Below, in pieces: positions 24,596 to 34,107 of a stretch of DNA of 64,000 bases. The notes beneath the pieces are model-generated. The model made no database searches. It had not been told where the DNA came from and saw nothing but the letters and a program-made list of their open reading frames with translations. Both the position numbers and the translations under genes were made by a program. The DNA is taken from positions 1 through 64,000 of the forward strand of contig CALUMG010000002.1 of NCBI GenBank assembly GCA_944321705.1. The letters are read 5' to 3'. How positions within the stretch are numbered: the stretch's first letter is position 1; every line of letters begins with the position of its first letter. This DNA comes from an uncultured Muribaculaceae bacterium (GTDB lineage Bacteria; Bacteroidota; Bacteroidia; Bacteroidales; Muribaculaceae).

Positions 24596-25609
24596 TTACT
24601 GCACGGTAGTTGTATCACTTGCTTCTGTCATCTCCGATGACTGGTCTATTCCTTCTGCCGGACGCACCCTGTAATTGCGACGTACAAGTCGTCTTGTCGA
24701 CTCAAGTTCCTCCTGTTCTGCTTCAGCGGCTCTCCTTGCCTCAGCTTCAGCGCGTCTTGCAGCATCCACCTTGGCACGATATTCAGGATTCAAACTTGCA
24801 GGACCTACCCACTTTTGTTTATCAAAAGTGGAATACAATTGCCTGTCAAAACGAGTCCGTAACAAAAGCAAGCTATCAATGAAACACACATCACCAGCCT
24901 CAGGTCGGGCTTTTATATAGCCGAAAATTCTTTTTACCCTCTTGGTCGAGTCTCCTTGCAGCAAATATCTATTCACGCCTTCATAAGCCACATTTCTAAA
25001 CATATAAGAAGTCGTTCCGTCAAAATAATCAGCTCCAAGAAACACATCGGTCTTATTATCCGGACAATTTGACAATTCAAATACAAGCTGATAACGGTCA
25101 CCGTTTTTATTGTCCGACTGAGTGGCAAAATCAAATTTAATCACATTATCTGAGTTTCCTTCATTTGAAATGACCCAGGCTCTACGCTTGCTCCAAATAT
25201 CTGCACTGTCACCGGCCGACGGATAACGTTTCACAGGACTTCTTCCCATGCGCACATTGGAACTTTTGATTCCCGACAATTCCCTTTCCTCATATTCGAG
25301 TTGAGCCACTATGTCTTCATACAATTCTGTATATTCCTTTATATGATGGCCATACCATACGAGTGTGGTATCAAATTGCTCCTGCGTGACACCATGCTTG
25401 AGGAAAATCGATTGCTTCATTGTTTTCCTGACAGAATCGTCTGCAAACCGTGCGCTGTTCATGTCGATAACTGCCTCGGCCTTATGTATATCCACCATAA
25501 GGTCTTCCATTTTCTGCTGGGAAAGGACATTATCCGGCCGATTTGCACATCCGCACAACAACATCATGCCCGACAGCATCAAGATTATATGGACTTGACG
25601 GAAACTCAT
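24596..25609 (-). CDS. DUF4296 domain-containing lipoprotein
   Basis: A 337-residue lipoprotein of the Bacteroidota DUF4296 family. The signal sequence ends in the lipobox LCGC (C20); the DUF4296 helical domain follows (about 30-110, with DLMVDIHKAEAVIDM and HGVTQEQFDTTLVWY). A beta-rich middle and a charged C-terminal region containing an Arg/Glu/Ala helix (about 283-305) complete it. Its ATG overlaps the lspA stop by 4 nt, so the lipoprotein is translated together with the peptidase that matures lipoproteins. Molecular function unknown. Confidence 0.85.
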   Translation of the reverse strand: MSFRQVHIILMLSGMMLLCGCANRPDNVLSQQKMEDLMVDIHKAEAVIDMNSARFADDSVRKTMKQSIFLKHGVTQEQFDTTLVWYGHHIKEYTELYEDIVAQLEYEERELSGIKSSNVRMGRSPVKRYPSAGDSADIWSKRRAWVISNEGNSDNVIKFDFATQSDNKNGDRYQLVFELSNCPDNKTDVFLGADYFDGTTSYMFRNVAYEGVNRYLLQGDSTKRVKRIFGYIKARPEAGDVCFIDSLLLLRTRFDRQLYSTFDKQKWVGPASLNPEYRAKVDAARRAEAEARRAAEAEQEELESTRRLVRRNYRVRPAEGIDQSSEMTEASDTTTVQ

Positions 25610-26274
25610 TTCTTCACTTCATTAATCTCTTTACTGTCAACAACATCCTCATTTTTCTCAATCTTGTCGACCATCATTAAATGCTTGGAGAAAAACAATA
25701 TCAACACAATCATGCCGACGCTTAATGCGGCATCTGCAATATTAAACACCGGTTGGAAGAAAATAAAATGCTCGCCTCCGACAAGTGGCATCCATTCTGG
25801 CCAGTTCCACTCTACAAGCGGAAAATACAACATGTCGACCACTCGTCCATTAAAAATGGTTTCATAACCTCCTCCGGGAGGGAACAATGTCGCCACATAA
25901 GGATATGGAGGATTATCGAATATGAGTCCGTAAGCAATACAATCAATCATGTTACCTGCGGCTCCTGCTGTAATAAGAGACACACAGATCAAGTAACCTC
26001 TGTTTACCTTACGTCCACTCGACGTTATCTTTACGATATAATAAATGAGAAAACAAACGGCTATGATTCTAAACCATGTAAGTATCAATTTATTTCCAAA
26101 CTCAAAACCAAATGCCATTCCGTTATTTTCTATAAAGAATAAACGGAACCAGTCGGTAATATACAGTTCCTCACCATAATAAAAATTAGTTTTGACCCAA
26201 ATTTTCAATATCTGGTCAAGTAGGATTACCGCAACTATTACAATTGTGGCAAGCCAGCCATTCGTCAATCTCAT
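25606..26274 (-). CDS. lspA: Lipoprotein signal peptidase (signal peptidase II)
   Basis: Integral inner-membrane aspartyl protease that cleaves prolipoprotein signal peptides after lipidation. The ATG at 26274 (MRLTNGWLA) is preferred to an upstream TTG. The 222-residue protein has four predicted membrane segments and the catalytic aspartates in AAGNMIDCIAYG and FNIADAALSVG, plus the conserved DQILKIWVK near the N-terminus. It carries a periplasmic insert and a charged C-terminal tail, usual for Bacteroidales. It is followed by a lipoprotein gene. Confidence 0.95.
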   Translation of the reverse strand: MRLTNGWLATIVIVAVILLDQILKIWVKTNFYYGEELYITDWFRLFFIENNGMAFGFEFGNKLILTWFRIIAVCFLIYYIVKITSSGRKVNRGYLICVSLITAGAAGNMIDCIAYGLIFDNPPYPYVATLFPPGGGYETIFNGRVVDMLYFPLVEWNWPEWMPLVGGEHFIFFQPVFNIADAALSVGMIVLILFFSKHLMMVDKIEKNEDVVDSKEINEVKK

Positions 26275-26304
26275 CAATCTTCGCAATTACATGTTTTTTA
26301 ACAA

Positions 26305-26359
26305 CTGTTCAGGTTTTCACACATTGGACATGAAAATGTTTATGCAAAAACCTGAACAG
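26305..26359. promoter_or_regulatory. Perfect 13-bp inverted repeat between the DksA-like gene and lspA
   Basis: CTGTTCAGGTTTT (26305-26317) and AAAACCTGAACAG (26347-26359) form a perfect 13-bp stem around a 29-nt loop that itself holds a 5-bp ACATT/AATGT stem. No U-tract follows on the minus strand, so it is not a standard terminator. It may be an RNA processing, stability or attenuation element within the ileS-dksA-lspA transcript. Confidence 0.6.
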
Positions 26360-26392
26360 CTCCTTTGTTTTAATATTTAAATTCCGCAGCTT

Positions 26393-26779
26393 TTACGACT
26401 TTCTGTTGACAGAATTTTTCACCTCAATTGCCAAAGTGGCATGAGGCACAGCGCGCAAACGCTCCTTCGGAATCAATTTCCCGGTTTCACGGCAAATGCC
26501 ATAGGTCTTGTTTTCTATGCGAACGAGAGCAGCCTGCAACTTTTGTATGAACTTCAACTGGCGTTGAGCAAGATGTCCGGCTTCTTCTTTTCCGAGTGTA
26601 TTTGCACCTTCTTCAAGAATCTTGAATGTAGGTGAGGTATCGGATGTGTCGTTCCCGTCCGAATTCATTACATTAGACTTCAACAATTCATAATCTTTCA
26701 TTGCCTTGTCCAGCTTTGCAAGAATAAGTTCCTTAAATTCTTGCAGCTCTTCATCTGAATAACGGGTTCTTTCACTCAT
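26393..26779 (-). CDS. TraR/DksA family transcription factor with eroded zinc finger
   Basis: A 128-residue DksA-like protein that would insert its coiled coil into the RNA polymerase secondary channel. The coiled-coil region (about 5-95) keeps an acidic tip with two aspartates (NDTSDTS, about 44-50), similar to the DxxDxA tip of DksA. In the C-terminal domain the normal four zinc cysteines are reduced to one (YGICRETGK; the later pair reads ATLAIEV). It lies 34 bp after ileS. It may act without zinc, as described for some DksA paralogues. Confidence 0.85.
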   Translation of the reverse strand: MSERTRYSDEELQEFKELILAKLDKAMKDYELLKSNVMNSDGNDTSDTSPTFKILEEGANTLGKEEAGHLAQRQLKFIQKLQAALVRIENKTYGICRETGKLIPKERLRAVPHATLAIEVKNSVNRKS

Positions 26780-26813
26780 AAGTTTTTGGTATATTAAAGG
26801 TTAATTTTTAGAT

Positions 26814-29800
26814 TCACGCTTTCTTAACTTCAACCAGCAATGTGGCATCATCAAGCGTAACGGTTTCTGCATTTTCAGCGTCCATATTGCCATCCACCTC
26901 AATAGATTTTGCCAATACTTGCTTTGAAATGTATCCGTTAAACTCACATATTGCCTCATCGGTTGCCTTATTGCTTGAAATCCTGACCACTATGCGATCG
27001 GTAATCTCAAACTTATGGCTCTTGCGTATGTTTTGTATACGATTCACTATTTCGCGGGCAATTCCTTCCCTCTTAAGCTCGTCGGTAACAGTAATGTCCA
27101 AAGCGACGGTGAGACGTCCGTAATTTGAAACAAGCCAACCGGGGATGTCTTCAGATATGACTTCTGCATCATCGGCATTGATAACTACCTGTTGACCATT
27201 TATGTCAAACGCAAATTGACCATCTTTCTCAAAATCAAGAATATCACTTTGACTCATCTTTGCAATCATCTGCGACAATTGCTTCATCACCGTGCCATAT
27301 TTAGGTCCGAGTTTTCTAAAATCAGGTTTCACCTTCTTCACAAGGATACCCTCTTCATTACCCACGAACTTTATATCCTTGACATTAACTTCCGACATTA
27401 TCAATTGGCTCATTGCCTCTATGTTATGCTTCTGCGTGTCGTCGAGCACTGGAATCATGATAGCCGAGAGAGGCTGCTTCACCTTAAGATTTTGCTTCCT
27501 TCTCAATGCAAGAACCATAGATGTTATATCTTGAGCCATTTGCATTTGTTCTTCAAGCACCTTGTCAACATGTCCGTCCGATACTGGATACTTAGCCAAG
27601 TGTACCGAAATTTCGCCGTTGCAAGAAACAGCAGTTAAATCCCTGTACAACTTATCGGCAATGAACGGTGACACGGGAGCCATGAGAAGTGCAACTGTTT
27701 CAAGACACTTATATAGAGTTTGATATGCCGACAACTTGTCAGCATTCATTTCGCCTCCCCAGAATCTTTTTCTGTTCAATCTGACATACCAGTTGCTCAA
27801 ATTATCGCATACAAAATCTTGGATAGCTCTTGTTGCCTTTGTCGGTTCATAATCTTCCATCTGTGCGCCAACCTCAGTAACGAGAGTATTGAGCAAAGAA
27901 AGTATCCATCGGTCTATTTCCGGACGCTCTTCATAAGGCACTTCCGGCTGGGAATTGTCAAAATTATCCACATTTGCATAAAGCGCAAAGAATGAATATG
28001 TATTGTACAATGTACCGAAGAACTTGCGACTCACTTCCATTACTCCGTTTTCATCAAATTTAAGATTGTCCCACGGAGATGAATTTGACACCATATACCA
28101 TCTCACGGCATCGGCTCCATACTTTTCTATGGCTTTAAACGGATCAACGGCATTACCAAGACGCTTGCTCATCTTGTTTCCATTCTTGTCGAGGACAAGT
28201 CCGTTGGAAATTACCGACTTGAATGCCACGCTGTCAAAAACCATAGTGGCTATGGCATGAAGCGTGAAGAACCATCCTCGTGTTTGGTCCACGCCTTCAG
28301 CAATGAAATCGGCAGGATATATAATTCTATTGTCAAGAGCCTCCTTGTTTTCGAAAGGATAATGCACCTGAGCATATGGCATTGAGCCAGAATCAAACCA
28401 CACGTCAATCAAGTCAAGTTCCCTCTTCATCGGTTGTCCGGTTTCGGAAACAAGAATTATATTATCGACATATGGCCTGTGCAAATCTATCTTATGATAA
28501 TTCTCCTCGCTGTAATCTCCAGGAATAAAACCTTTGTCTTTATAAGGATTGCTTTGCATAAAACCGGCAGCTACCGATTTTTCTATTTCATCATATAATT
28601 CAGCTATGCTGCCTATGCATTTCTCTTCACCGGCTTCGCTGCGCCATATAGGAAGCGGAGTTCCCCAGTATCGGCTGCGGCTCAAGTTCCAATCATTCAA
28701 ATTCTCAAGCCAGTTGCCAAATCTTCCCGAACCGGTATATTCAGGTTTCCATCTTATAGTCTTGTTCAATTCCACCATACGTTCTTTGCATGCTGTAGAC
28801 TTGATAAACCAACTGTCAAGAGGATAATACAATATAGGCTTGTCTGTTCGCCAGCAATGCGGATAATTGTGCACATGTTTTTCTATTTTGAACGCAGTGC
28901 CGGCCATCTTCATCTTCATGCAAAGATATATGTTCAAGTCCTCTGCCTTATTGGCAGCAGCCTCGTCATACTTGCCATCCTGATTGAACTTAGGATCGTA
29001 AGCATTTTTCACATAAGCACCTGCATATTCGCCATACAAATCTTTATTTATGCAATTATCTACAAACCAGCCATCCAATTCTTCGGTCAACCAATATTTA
29101 CCAGTAAAGTCCACCATTGGCCGAGTTTCGCCTTTGGTCGTAATCATGAACAACGAAGGAATCCCGGCAGCTTTAGCAACATTAGCGTCATCGGCTCCAA
29201 ATGTTGGCGCGATATGGACGATACCTGTACCATCTTCTGTAGTCACATAATCGCCTGAAATCACCCTGAAGCCGTTATCATTGATTTTTATTTCGTCACC
29301 GATTTTATCAACAGGCTTAACCCAAGGGAAAAGTTGCTCATATTTGATTCCCACCAATTCAGGTCCTTTGAATTCGGCTATGACGCGGTAAGGCACACTC
29401 TTGTCTCCAGCCTTGTATGCTTCAAAATCGCCATTCTCACATTCTGTATTGAAATAAGAATGAACCAACTGCTTTGCAAGGATGAATATGCCAGGTTTGC
29501 CATTATATGGATTAAAACTTTCTACAGCCACATACTCAATTTTTGGGCCTACGCACAAAGCAGTATTTGAAGGCAACGTCCATGGAGTTGTTGTCCATGC
29601 AAGCATGTATATTTCATCGCCAAATCCAGCCGAAGCATTGTCTTTGATGCGTTTTACTGTCTCGTTACCATCTTGAACAACTCTGAATTGGGCTGTCACC
29701 GTCGTGTCCTTGACATCGCGATAACATCCCGGCTGGTTCAATTCATGGGAGCTCAAACCGGTACCTGCGGCAGGTGAGTAAGGTTGAATTGTATAGCCTT

Positions 29801-30323
29801 TGTACAACAAACCTTTATTGTACAATTGCTTCAACAACCACCACAATGTTTCTATATAACTGTTCTCATAAGTGATGTAAGGATGCTTCATGTCAACCCA
29901 ATACCCCATCTTATGGGTAAGATCTTCCCATTCACGAGTGTATTTCATCACCTCTTTTCGGCAAGCCGCATTGTAATCGTCTACCGAAATTTTCGAACCT
30001 ATATCTTCTTTTGTAATACCCAACGATTTTTCCACTGCGAGTTCCACCGGCAATCCGTGAGTGTCCCATCCAGCCTTGCGCAAGACTTTGAACCCTTTCA
30101 TTGTCTTGTATCGGCATATTATGTCCTTTATGGTTCTTGCCATTACATGGTGTATTCCCGGCATGCCGTTGGCCGATGGAGGCCCTTCATAAAAAACAAA
30201 TGACGGCGCGCCTTCGCGAGTCGCAACGCTTTCGGAAAATACATTCTCCTTATCCCATTTTTCCAAAACTTCTTTATTGATTCCCGAAAGGCTGAAATTG
30301 CTATATTCGTTGAATTTTTTCAT
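26814..30323 (-). CDS. ileS: Isoleucyl-tRNA synthetase, eukaryote-like type 2
   Basis: Charges tRNA-Ile with isoleucine. At 1169 residues it is far longer than the E. coli type (938). The adenylation motifs read IHHVMART for HIGH and NKMSKRLGN for KMSKS, as in type-2 enzymes that are typically tolerant of mupirocin. The CP1 editing domain lies about 190-420 and the anticodon-binding and C-terminal domains follow. The ATG at 30323 gives MKKFNEYSNF. The downstream DksA-like and lspA genes are probably co-transcribed. Confidence 0.97.
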   Translation of the reverse strand: MKKFNEYSNFSLSGINKEVLEKWDKENVFSESVATREGAPSFVFYEGPPSANGMPGIHHVMARTIKDIICRYKTMKGFKVLRKAGWDTHGLPVELAVEKSLGITKEDIGSKISVDDYNAACRKEVMKYTREWEDLTHKMGYWVDMKHPYITYENSYIETLWWLLKQLYNKGLLYKGYTIQPYSPAAGTGLSSHELNQPGCYRDVKDTTVTAQFRVVQDGNETVKRIKDNASAGFGDEIYMLAWTTTPWTLPSNTALCVGPKIEYVAVESFNPYNGKPGIFILAKQLVHSYFNTECENGDFEAYKAGDKSVPYRVIAEFKGPELVGIKYEQLFPWVKPVDKIGDEIKINDNGFRVISGDYVTTEDGTGIVHIAPTFGADDANVAKAAGIPSLFMITTKGETRPMVDFTGKYWLTEELDGWFVDNCINKDLYGEYAGAYVKNAYDPKFNQDGKYDEAAANKAEDLNIYLCMKMKMAGTAFKIEKHVHNYPHCWRTDKPILYYPLDSWFIKSTACKERMVELNKTIRWKPEYTGSGRFGNWLENLNDWNLSRSRYWGTPLPIWRSEAGEEKCIGSIAELYDEIEKSVAAGFMQSNPYKDKGFIPGDYSEENYHKIDLHRPYVDNIILVSETGQPMKRELDLIDVWFDSGSMPYAQVHYPFENKEALDNRIIYPADFIAEGVDQTRGWFFTLHAIATMVFDSVAFKSVISNGLVLDKNGNKMSKRLGNAVDPFKAIEKYGADAVRWYMVSNSSPWDNLKFDENGVMEVSRKFFGTLYNTYSFFALYANVDNFDNSQPEVPYEERPEIDRWILSLLNTLVTEVGAQMEDYEPTKATRAIQDFVCDNLSNWYVRLNRKRFWGGEMNADKLSAYQTLYKCLETVALLMAPVSPFIADKLYRDLTAVSCNGEISVHLAKYPVSDGHVDKVLEEQMQMAQDITSMVLALRRKQNLKVKQPLSAIMIPVLDDTQKHNIEAMSQLIMSEVNVKDIKFVGNEEGILVKKVKPDFRKLGPKYGTVMKQLSQMIAKMSQSDILDFEKDGQFAFDINGQQVVINADDAEVISEDIPGWLVSNYGRLTVALDITVTDELKREGIAREIVNRIQNIRKSHKFEITDRIVVRISSNKATDEAICEFNGYISKQVLAKSIEVDGNMDAENAETVTLDDATLLVEVKKA

Positions 30324-30354
30324 CTTACAAAATTACACTGATTATAATTTTTCG

Positions 30355-30385
30355 CAAATTTACTATTATTGCCCCTTTTTACGAA
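30355..30385 (-). promoter_or_regulatory. Putative ileS promoter
   Basis: TAAATTTG on the minus strand (30362-30355), with TTCG (one mismatch to TTTG) exactly 19 nt upstream. It lies 32 nt before the ileS ATG. Confidence 0.55.
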
Positions 30386-30461
30386 ATAATTAAAAATAAT
30401 TATATGTCTAAATAACCTCGCAATTTGACACCTGCGTTAAGGCTCCACTACTCAAATATTG

Positions 30462-31640
30462 TTATTTGGCAGTCTTTGCCCCTTTTAGTCCTTTGCCAAG
30501 ATTAAATATGTTCTGGTCATATGAAACAGTTTTCAACCCCTGTTCTTGCTTGCGTTTTATGGCTAAATCCACAAGTCTGTCCATTAATTGCTCGAAACTT
30601 ATTCCGCTTGCTTCCCATAAATAGAACGACAATGAACCCGGAATAGTATTTATTTCATTGACATAGATGTCTCTTGTGTTACGGTCGATAATCATGTCTA
30701 CACGACTCACGCCATGACAAGAAAGTACACGGAATGTTTCACGAGCAAGGAATTTTATGCGCTCAGTCTCTTTTTCCGGCAAATCGGCCGGAATGCGTTT
30801 TTGTGCAGCCTGCATTCCTTTAGAGCCTTTGCCTCCGCCTATATATTTGTCTTCATACGACAAGAAGTCTCCACTTTTAATCGGCTCTTCAAGCACCGAA
30901 GCTTGATTTTCATCACAATCTCCGAGTACCGAACAATTTATTTCTTGCAGATTTTCAACCATGTCCTCCACAATAATGCGGGTAGAATATATTTCTGCAT
31001 CATTTATCTTTTCAATAAGCTCTTCGCGATTGGCTGCCCGGCCTATTCCGACGCTTGACCCGAGATTTGCAGGCTTAACAATTACAGGATACCCTATTTC
31101 TTTTTCTATTTTGCCTATAAGTTCATCTCGTTGAGCAAACCATTGCTTGTCGGTAAACCACACATAATCCACGACAGGTATTCCACACGACTTTAGAATC
31201 ATTTTCATTGTAATCTTGTCCATGCCATTGGCACTCGACAAAGTGTTGCAACCTGCATAAGGAATGCCTATTGACTCCAAAACGCCTTCAAAAATACCGT
31301 CTTCGCCATTTGACCCGTGCAATACAGGAATAACGACATCAAGCGATGTCAATACATTAGTTCCGAAAAGGCTTTTTTTCTTTTTATAAAGATTGTAATC
31401 TCCGAAACTTGGCTCCATATACACCTCTTCAGTCTTCTTCAACAAGTCGGGAATATTCCTGTAATTTGATATTTCAAACAGGGCATCGCCCGTATACCAC
31501 TTGCCCTGTTTGGATATATATATAGGTATGACATTATATTTGTCCTTGTTTATGGCATGCATCGCCTGAGATGCCGAAATAACTGATATTTCATGTTCTG
31601 TCGAACGACCGCCGAAGAACACTCCAATATTTGTTTTCAT
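30462..31640 (-). CDS. ddl: D-alanine--D-alanine ligase family protein
   Basis: ATP-grasp ligase joining two D-amino acids for peptidoglycan stems. The 392-residue protein has GGRSTEHEISVISA (10-23), VIPVLHGSNGEDG, the KPANLGSSVGI ATP loop, and YVNEINTIPGSLSFYLWE with metal ligands. The omega-loop reads SYEDKYIGGGKGSKGM; its Lys-Tyr pair is the D-Ala-D-Ala hallmark, unlike the His of VanA-type D-Ala-D-Lac ligases. It is the third gene of the hydrolase-murF-ddl operon. Another ddl may exist elsewhere on the chromosome. Confidence 0.92.
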   Translation of the reverse strand: MKTNIGVFFGGRSTEHEISVISASQAMHAINKDKYNVIPIYISKQGKWYTGDALFEISNYRNIPDLLKKTEEVYMEPSFGDYNLYKKKKSLFGTNVLTSLDVVIPVLHGSNGEDGIFEGVLESIGIPYAGCNTLSSANGMDKITMKMILKSCGIPVVDYVWFTDKQWFAQRDELIGKIEKEIGYPVIVKPANLGSSVGIGRAANREELIEKINDAEIYSTRIIVEDMVENLQEINCSVLGDCDENQASVLEEPIKSGDFLSYEDKYIGGGKGSKGMQAAQKRIPADLPEKETERIKFLARETFRVLSCHGVSRVDMIIDRNTRDIYVNEINTIPGSLSFYLWEASGISFEQLMDRLVDLAIKRKQEQGLKTVSYDQNIFNLGKGLKGAKTAK

Positions 31641-31678
31641 TTCAAGATATGTGATTTTATATTAATAAAATTTCTATT

Positions 31679-33277
31679 TTATTTAAATGTGTCGGGCAGA
31701 TCATTTTCATACAACACAGTGTCGCCCGACCTTGCCAATTCAAGCATTTTAGCCTGAGCCTCGGCAAATGTAGGCACTGTTATTACATTTGTTTCAGGCG
31801 TTTTCTTTCTTGATATACCTTTTAGAATGGATTCTTTGTTGTATGACCCAACAATTATGGCAACATCACACGACTCTGCGATGTGTTCTCCGAACAATTC
31901 ATTATAATACTCCTGCTTAGAGCCAAGTTCAATCATGCCGGGAGTTATCACTATGCGTCGGCCTCCTGTCATGCCGGCCAACACGTCAAGAGCCATGCGG
32001 GAACCGTCTGGATTGGAATTGAAAGCATCATCTATTATGGTAATCCCACCCGGTGTGCGTTTGACGTTCAACCTGTGTTCCACTTGCTCAATCTTGCTCA
32101 CTGCATATTGTATTTTATTGTCCGAGACTCCAAGTTTCATTGCCATTATTACAGCTGCGAGCAAATTGGAAATATTAAACTCTCCAACGAGCTTGGTCGA
32201 TAATTCCAACTCTTTGCCATGCCCCTTTATCGTGAATGTAGTGCCATGCGAAGTATACTTTATATCCGTTGCAACATAATCACAACCCTCTGCATCGACA
32301 TGCGTGGAATAACGACTTGCTTCTACATTGTCGACAACTCTGTTTGCCACAAATTCAAAATCATTGTTCAACACGGCAAATCCATTCTCGGGCAAAGCAT
32401 CGATCAATTCAAATTTCGTGCGCTGTACGTTCTCTATAGTCTTGAACGATTCCAAATGTTGCTCTCCGACGGCAGTTATTATTCCATAAGTGGGATGCAC
32501 AATATCACATATTTCCTTTATGTCTCCTATGTTCTTTGCTCCCATCTCGACGATAAAGACATTATTATAAGGCTTGAGCATCTCCCTCACGGTCCTCACG
32601 ACACCCATGGGAGTATTGAAGCTGCCCGGAGTCATGAGCACTGAATATTTTTCACTCAATATCCTTGACAAATAATGTTTTGTACTTGTTTTACCGTAGC
32701 TGCCAGTAACACCGATAATCAACATGCCTGGCATAGATGCAAGTATGCGTTTGGCATCGTTGCAATATTTATTGTTTATCGCTTTTTCTATCGGTTTAAG
32801 CAAATAATTGACCGTCATCACCGGAATATATGAAAATGGTACGACTGCAGCCAAAATCAAAGCAGCGCTTTTGCATGAAGGGATTTCACCATCGGTCAAG
32901 AATGCAGGCAATATGGCTGCAACAGTCACTATGACAACGCTCGGCAGAAAAAGCCTCCACACCCGTTTAGTAAACACAAGAGGTTTCTTGGACTTCTTTG
33001 TCAACAAAGACACACATTCCAGTATCACGGCAATGACAATAATCAATACTACATACACCGACTCGCTTAAAGTTGAAATCCCAATTAGGAACAAGGCAAA
33101 ATTCAATATCCGCAACGTGGACATGTATTCACTGCTTGTCTTTATCCATCTCCACAATCTTTCGTTTCTATATGAATTTTGTTGCAGCATCTGCAAGTCT
33201 CTCTTGACCACGGCACAAAGCAAAATCAACATTGCCAAGAAATAAACTACAGACACTATATACTCAAATGACATCAT
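31679..33277 (-). CDS. Membrane-anchored MurF-like Mur ligase
   Basis: A 532-residue protein whose C-terminal 350 residues form a Mur ligase: P-loop GVTGSYGKTST (189-199), VEMGAKNIGDI, AVGEQHLE and DDAFNSNPDGS, closest to MurF, which adds D-Ala-D-Ala to UDP-MurNAc-tripeptide. The N-terminal 160 residues are unusual: four to five hydrophobic segments (about 5-25, 55-92, 108-127, 138-160) that anchor it in the membrane. Ordinary MurF (about 430-450 residues) is soluble. It sits between the hydrolase and ddl genes. A specialised or alternative cell-wall ligation is suggested. Confidence 0.85.
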   Translation of the reverse strand: MMSFEYIVSVVYFLAMLILLCAVVKRDLQMLQQNSYRNERLWRWIKTSSEYMSTLRILNFALFLIGISTLSESVYVVLIIVIAVILECVSLLTKKSKKPLVFTKRVWRLFLPSVVIVTVAAILPAFLTDGEIPSCKSAALILAAVVPFSYIPVMTVNYLLKPIEKAINNKYCNDAKRILASMPGMLIIGVTGSYGKTSTKHYLSRILSEKYSVLMTPGSFNTPMGVVRTVREMLKPYNNVFIVEMGAKNIGDIKEICDIVHPTYGIITAVGEQHLESFKTIENVQRTKFELIDALPENGFAVLNNDFEFVANRVVDNVEASRYSTHVDAEGCDYVATDIKYTSHGTTFTIKGHGKELELSTKLVGEFNISNLLAAVIMAMKLGVSDNKIQYAVSKIEQVEHRLNVKRTPGGITIIDDAFNSNPDGSRMALDVLAGMTGGRRIVITPGMIELGSKQEYYNELFGEHIAESCDVAIIVGSYNKESILKGISRKKTPETNVITVPTFAEAQAKMLELARSGDTVLYENDLPDTFK

Positions 33278-33292
33278 GACACACGCAAATAT

Positions 33293-34087
33293 TTAATTTT
33301 GAATATTACATTTTCCCATTTTAGCTTCCTCTCCAAGGAAATTCTTTACAACAGCCGCAAATTGATACGGATTATCCAAAAAACTATAATGTCCGGCATT
33401 GTTGAATACCACCAATCCTGCATCAGGAATAAGTTTTTCCATCATTTTGGCATCCTTCACGGGAGTGGCCGTGTCTTTCTCTCCCCATATGAGCAATGTG
33501 GGACATTTTATGAGAGGCATAACATGTTTCAAGTCCTCATTCACGACTTTGCTCATGATTGTGCGCATCATTTGAGAAGCACTGTTATAGTCGCTTGAAC
33601 CCACTTTGCCCCTGTACCTGTCGATTAATTTGCCTCCCGTTTCTTTCCCGACAACAATAGGCAACAATTTTTTTATAGCCTTATAGGTATAAACCTTATA
33701 ATAATATTTCAATGTCCTGCTAGGCTTGACTCCTGCTGCATCTACAAGGATAAGTTTCCTGACTTCATTCCGAGATGCATAAAGGATGCCTACTCTGCCG
33801 CCAAATGAATGGCCAAGCATGATAGGAGATTTGACATTCTCGACATGTAAAAATTCCTCCATCAAGGAGGTATATTGCTCGATACCCCACACCGAACTTG
33901 GCTCGCTACTTTCTCCAAATCCCGGGAAATCGACATTATAAACTTTGAAATTGCCGACAAGAAGTTTTTCGATGCTCGCAAGAGTGGTGTGATTACAACC
34001 CCAGCCGTGCATCAACACGACAGGATAACCGTCACCCTCGACAGTATAGCATAATTCAACATCTTGCAGCTTGATGATTTTTTTCAT
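33293..34087 (-). CDS. Alpha/beta hydrolase
   Basis: A 264-residue soluble alpha/beta hydrolase starting at the ATG at 34087. The oxyanion region is VVLMHGWGCN, the nucleophile elbow GHSFGG, and the acid and histidine lie in LLIWGEKDTATP and NAGHYSFLDNP. The substrate cannot be predicted; esterase, amidase and peptidase members look alike. It heads an operon with the membrane MurF-like ligase (15 bp downstream) and ddl, so an ester or amide of a cell-wall precursor or D-amino acid is an attractive but unproven substrate. Confidence 0.88.
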   Translation of the reverse strand: MKKIIKLQDVELCYTVEGDGYPVVLMHGWGCNHTTLASIEKLLVGNFKVYNVDFPGFGESSEPSSVWGIEQYTSLMEEFLHVENVKSPIMLGHSFGGRVGILYASRNEVRKLILVDAAGVKPSRTLKYYYKVYTYKAIKKLLPIVVGKETGGKLIDRYRGKVGSSDYNSASQMMRTIMSKVVNEDLKHVMPLIKCPTLLIWGEKDTATPVKDAKMMEKLIPDAGLVVFNNAGHYSFLDNPYQFAAVVKNFLGEEAKMGKCNIQN

Positions 34088-34107
34088 TATTCCATCTAAA
34101 TTGAATG

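Noticed and set aside
26814..30323. KMSKR in IleRS as a mutated KMSKS
   Set aside because: KMSKR is normal for type-2 IleRS, so it is not a defect.
30462..31640. VanA-type vancomycin resistance ligase
   Set aside because: The omega-loop has Lys-Tyr, typical of D-Ala-D-Ala ligases, and vanH, vanX, vanR and vanS genes are absent.
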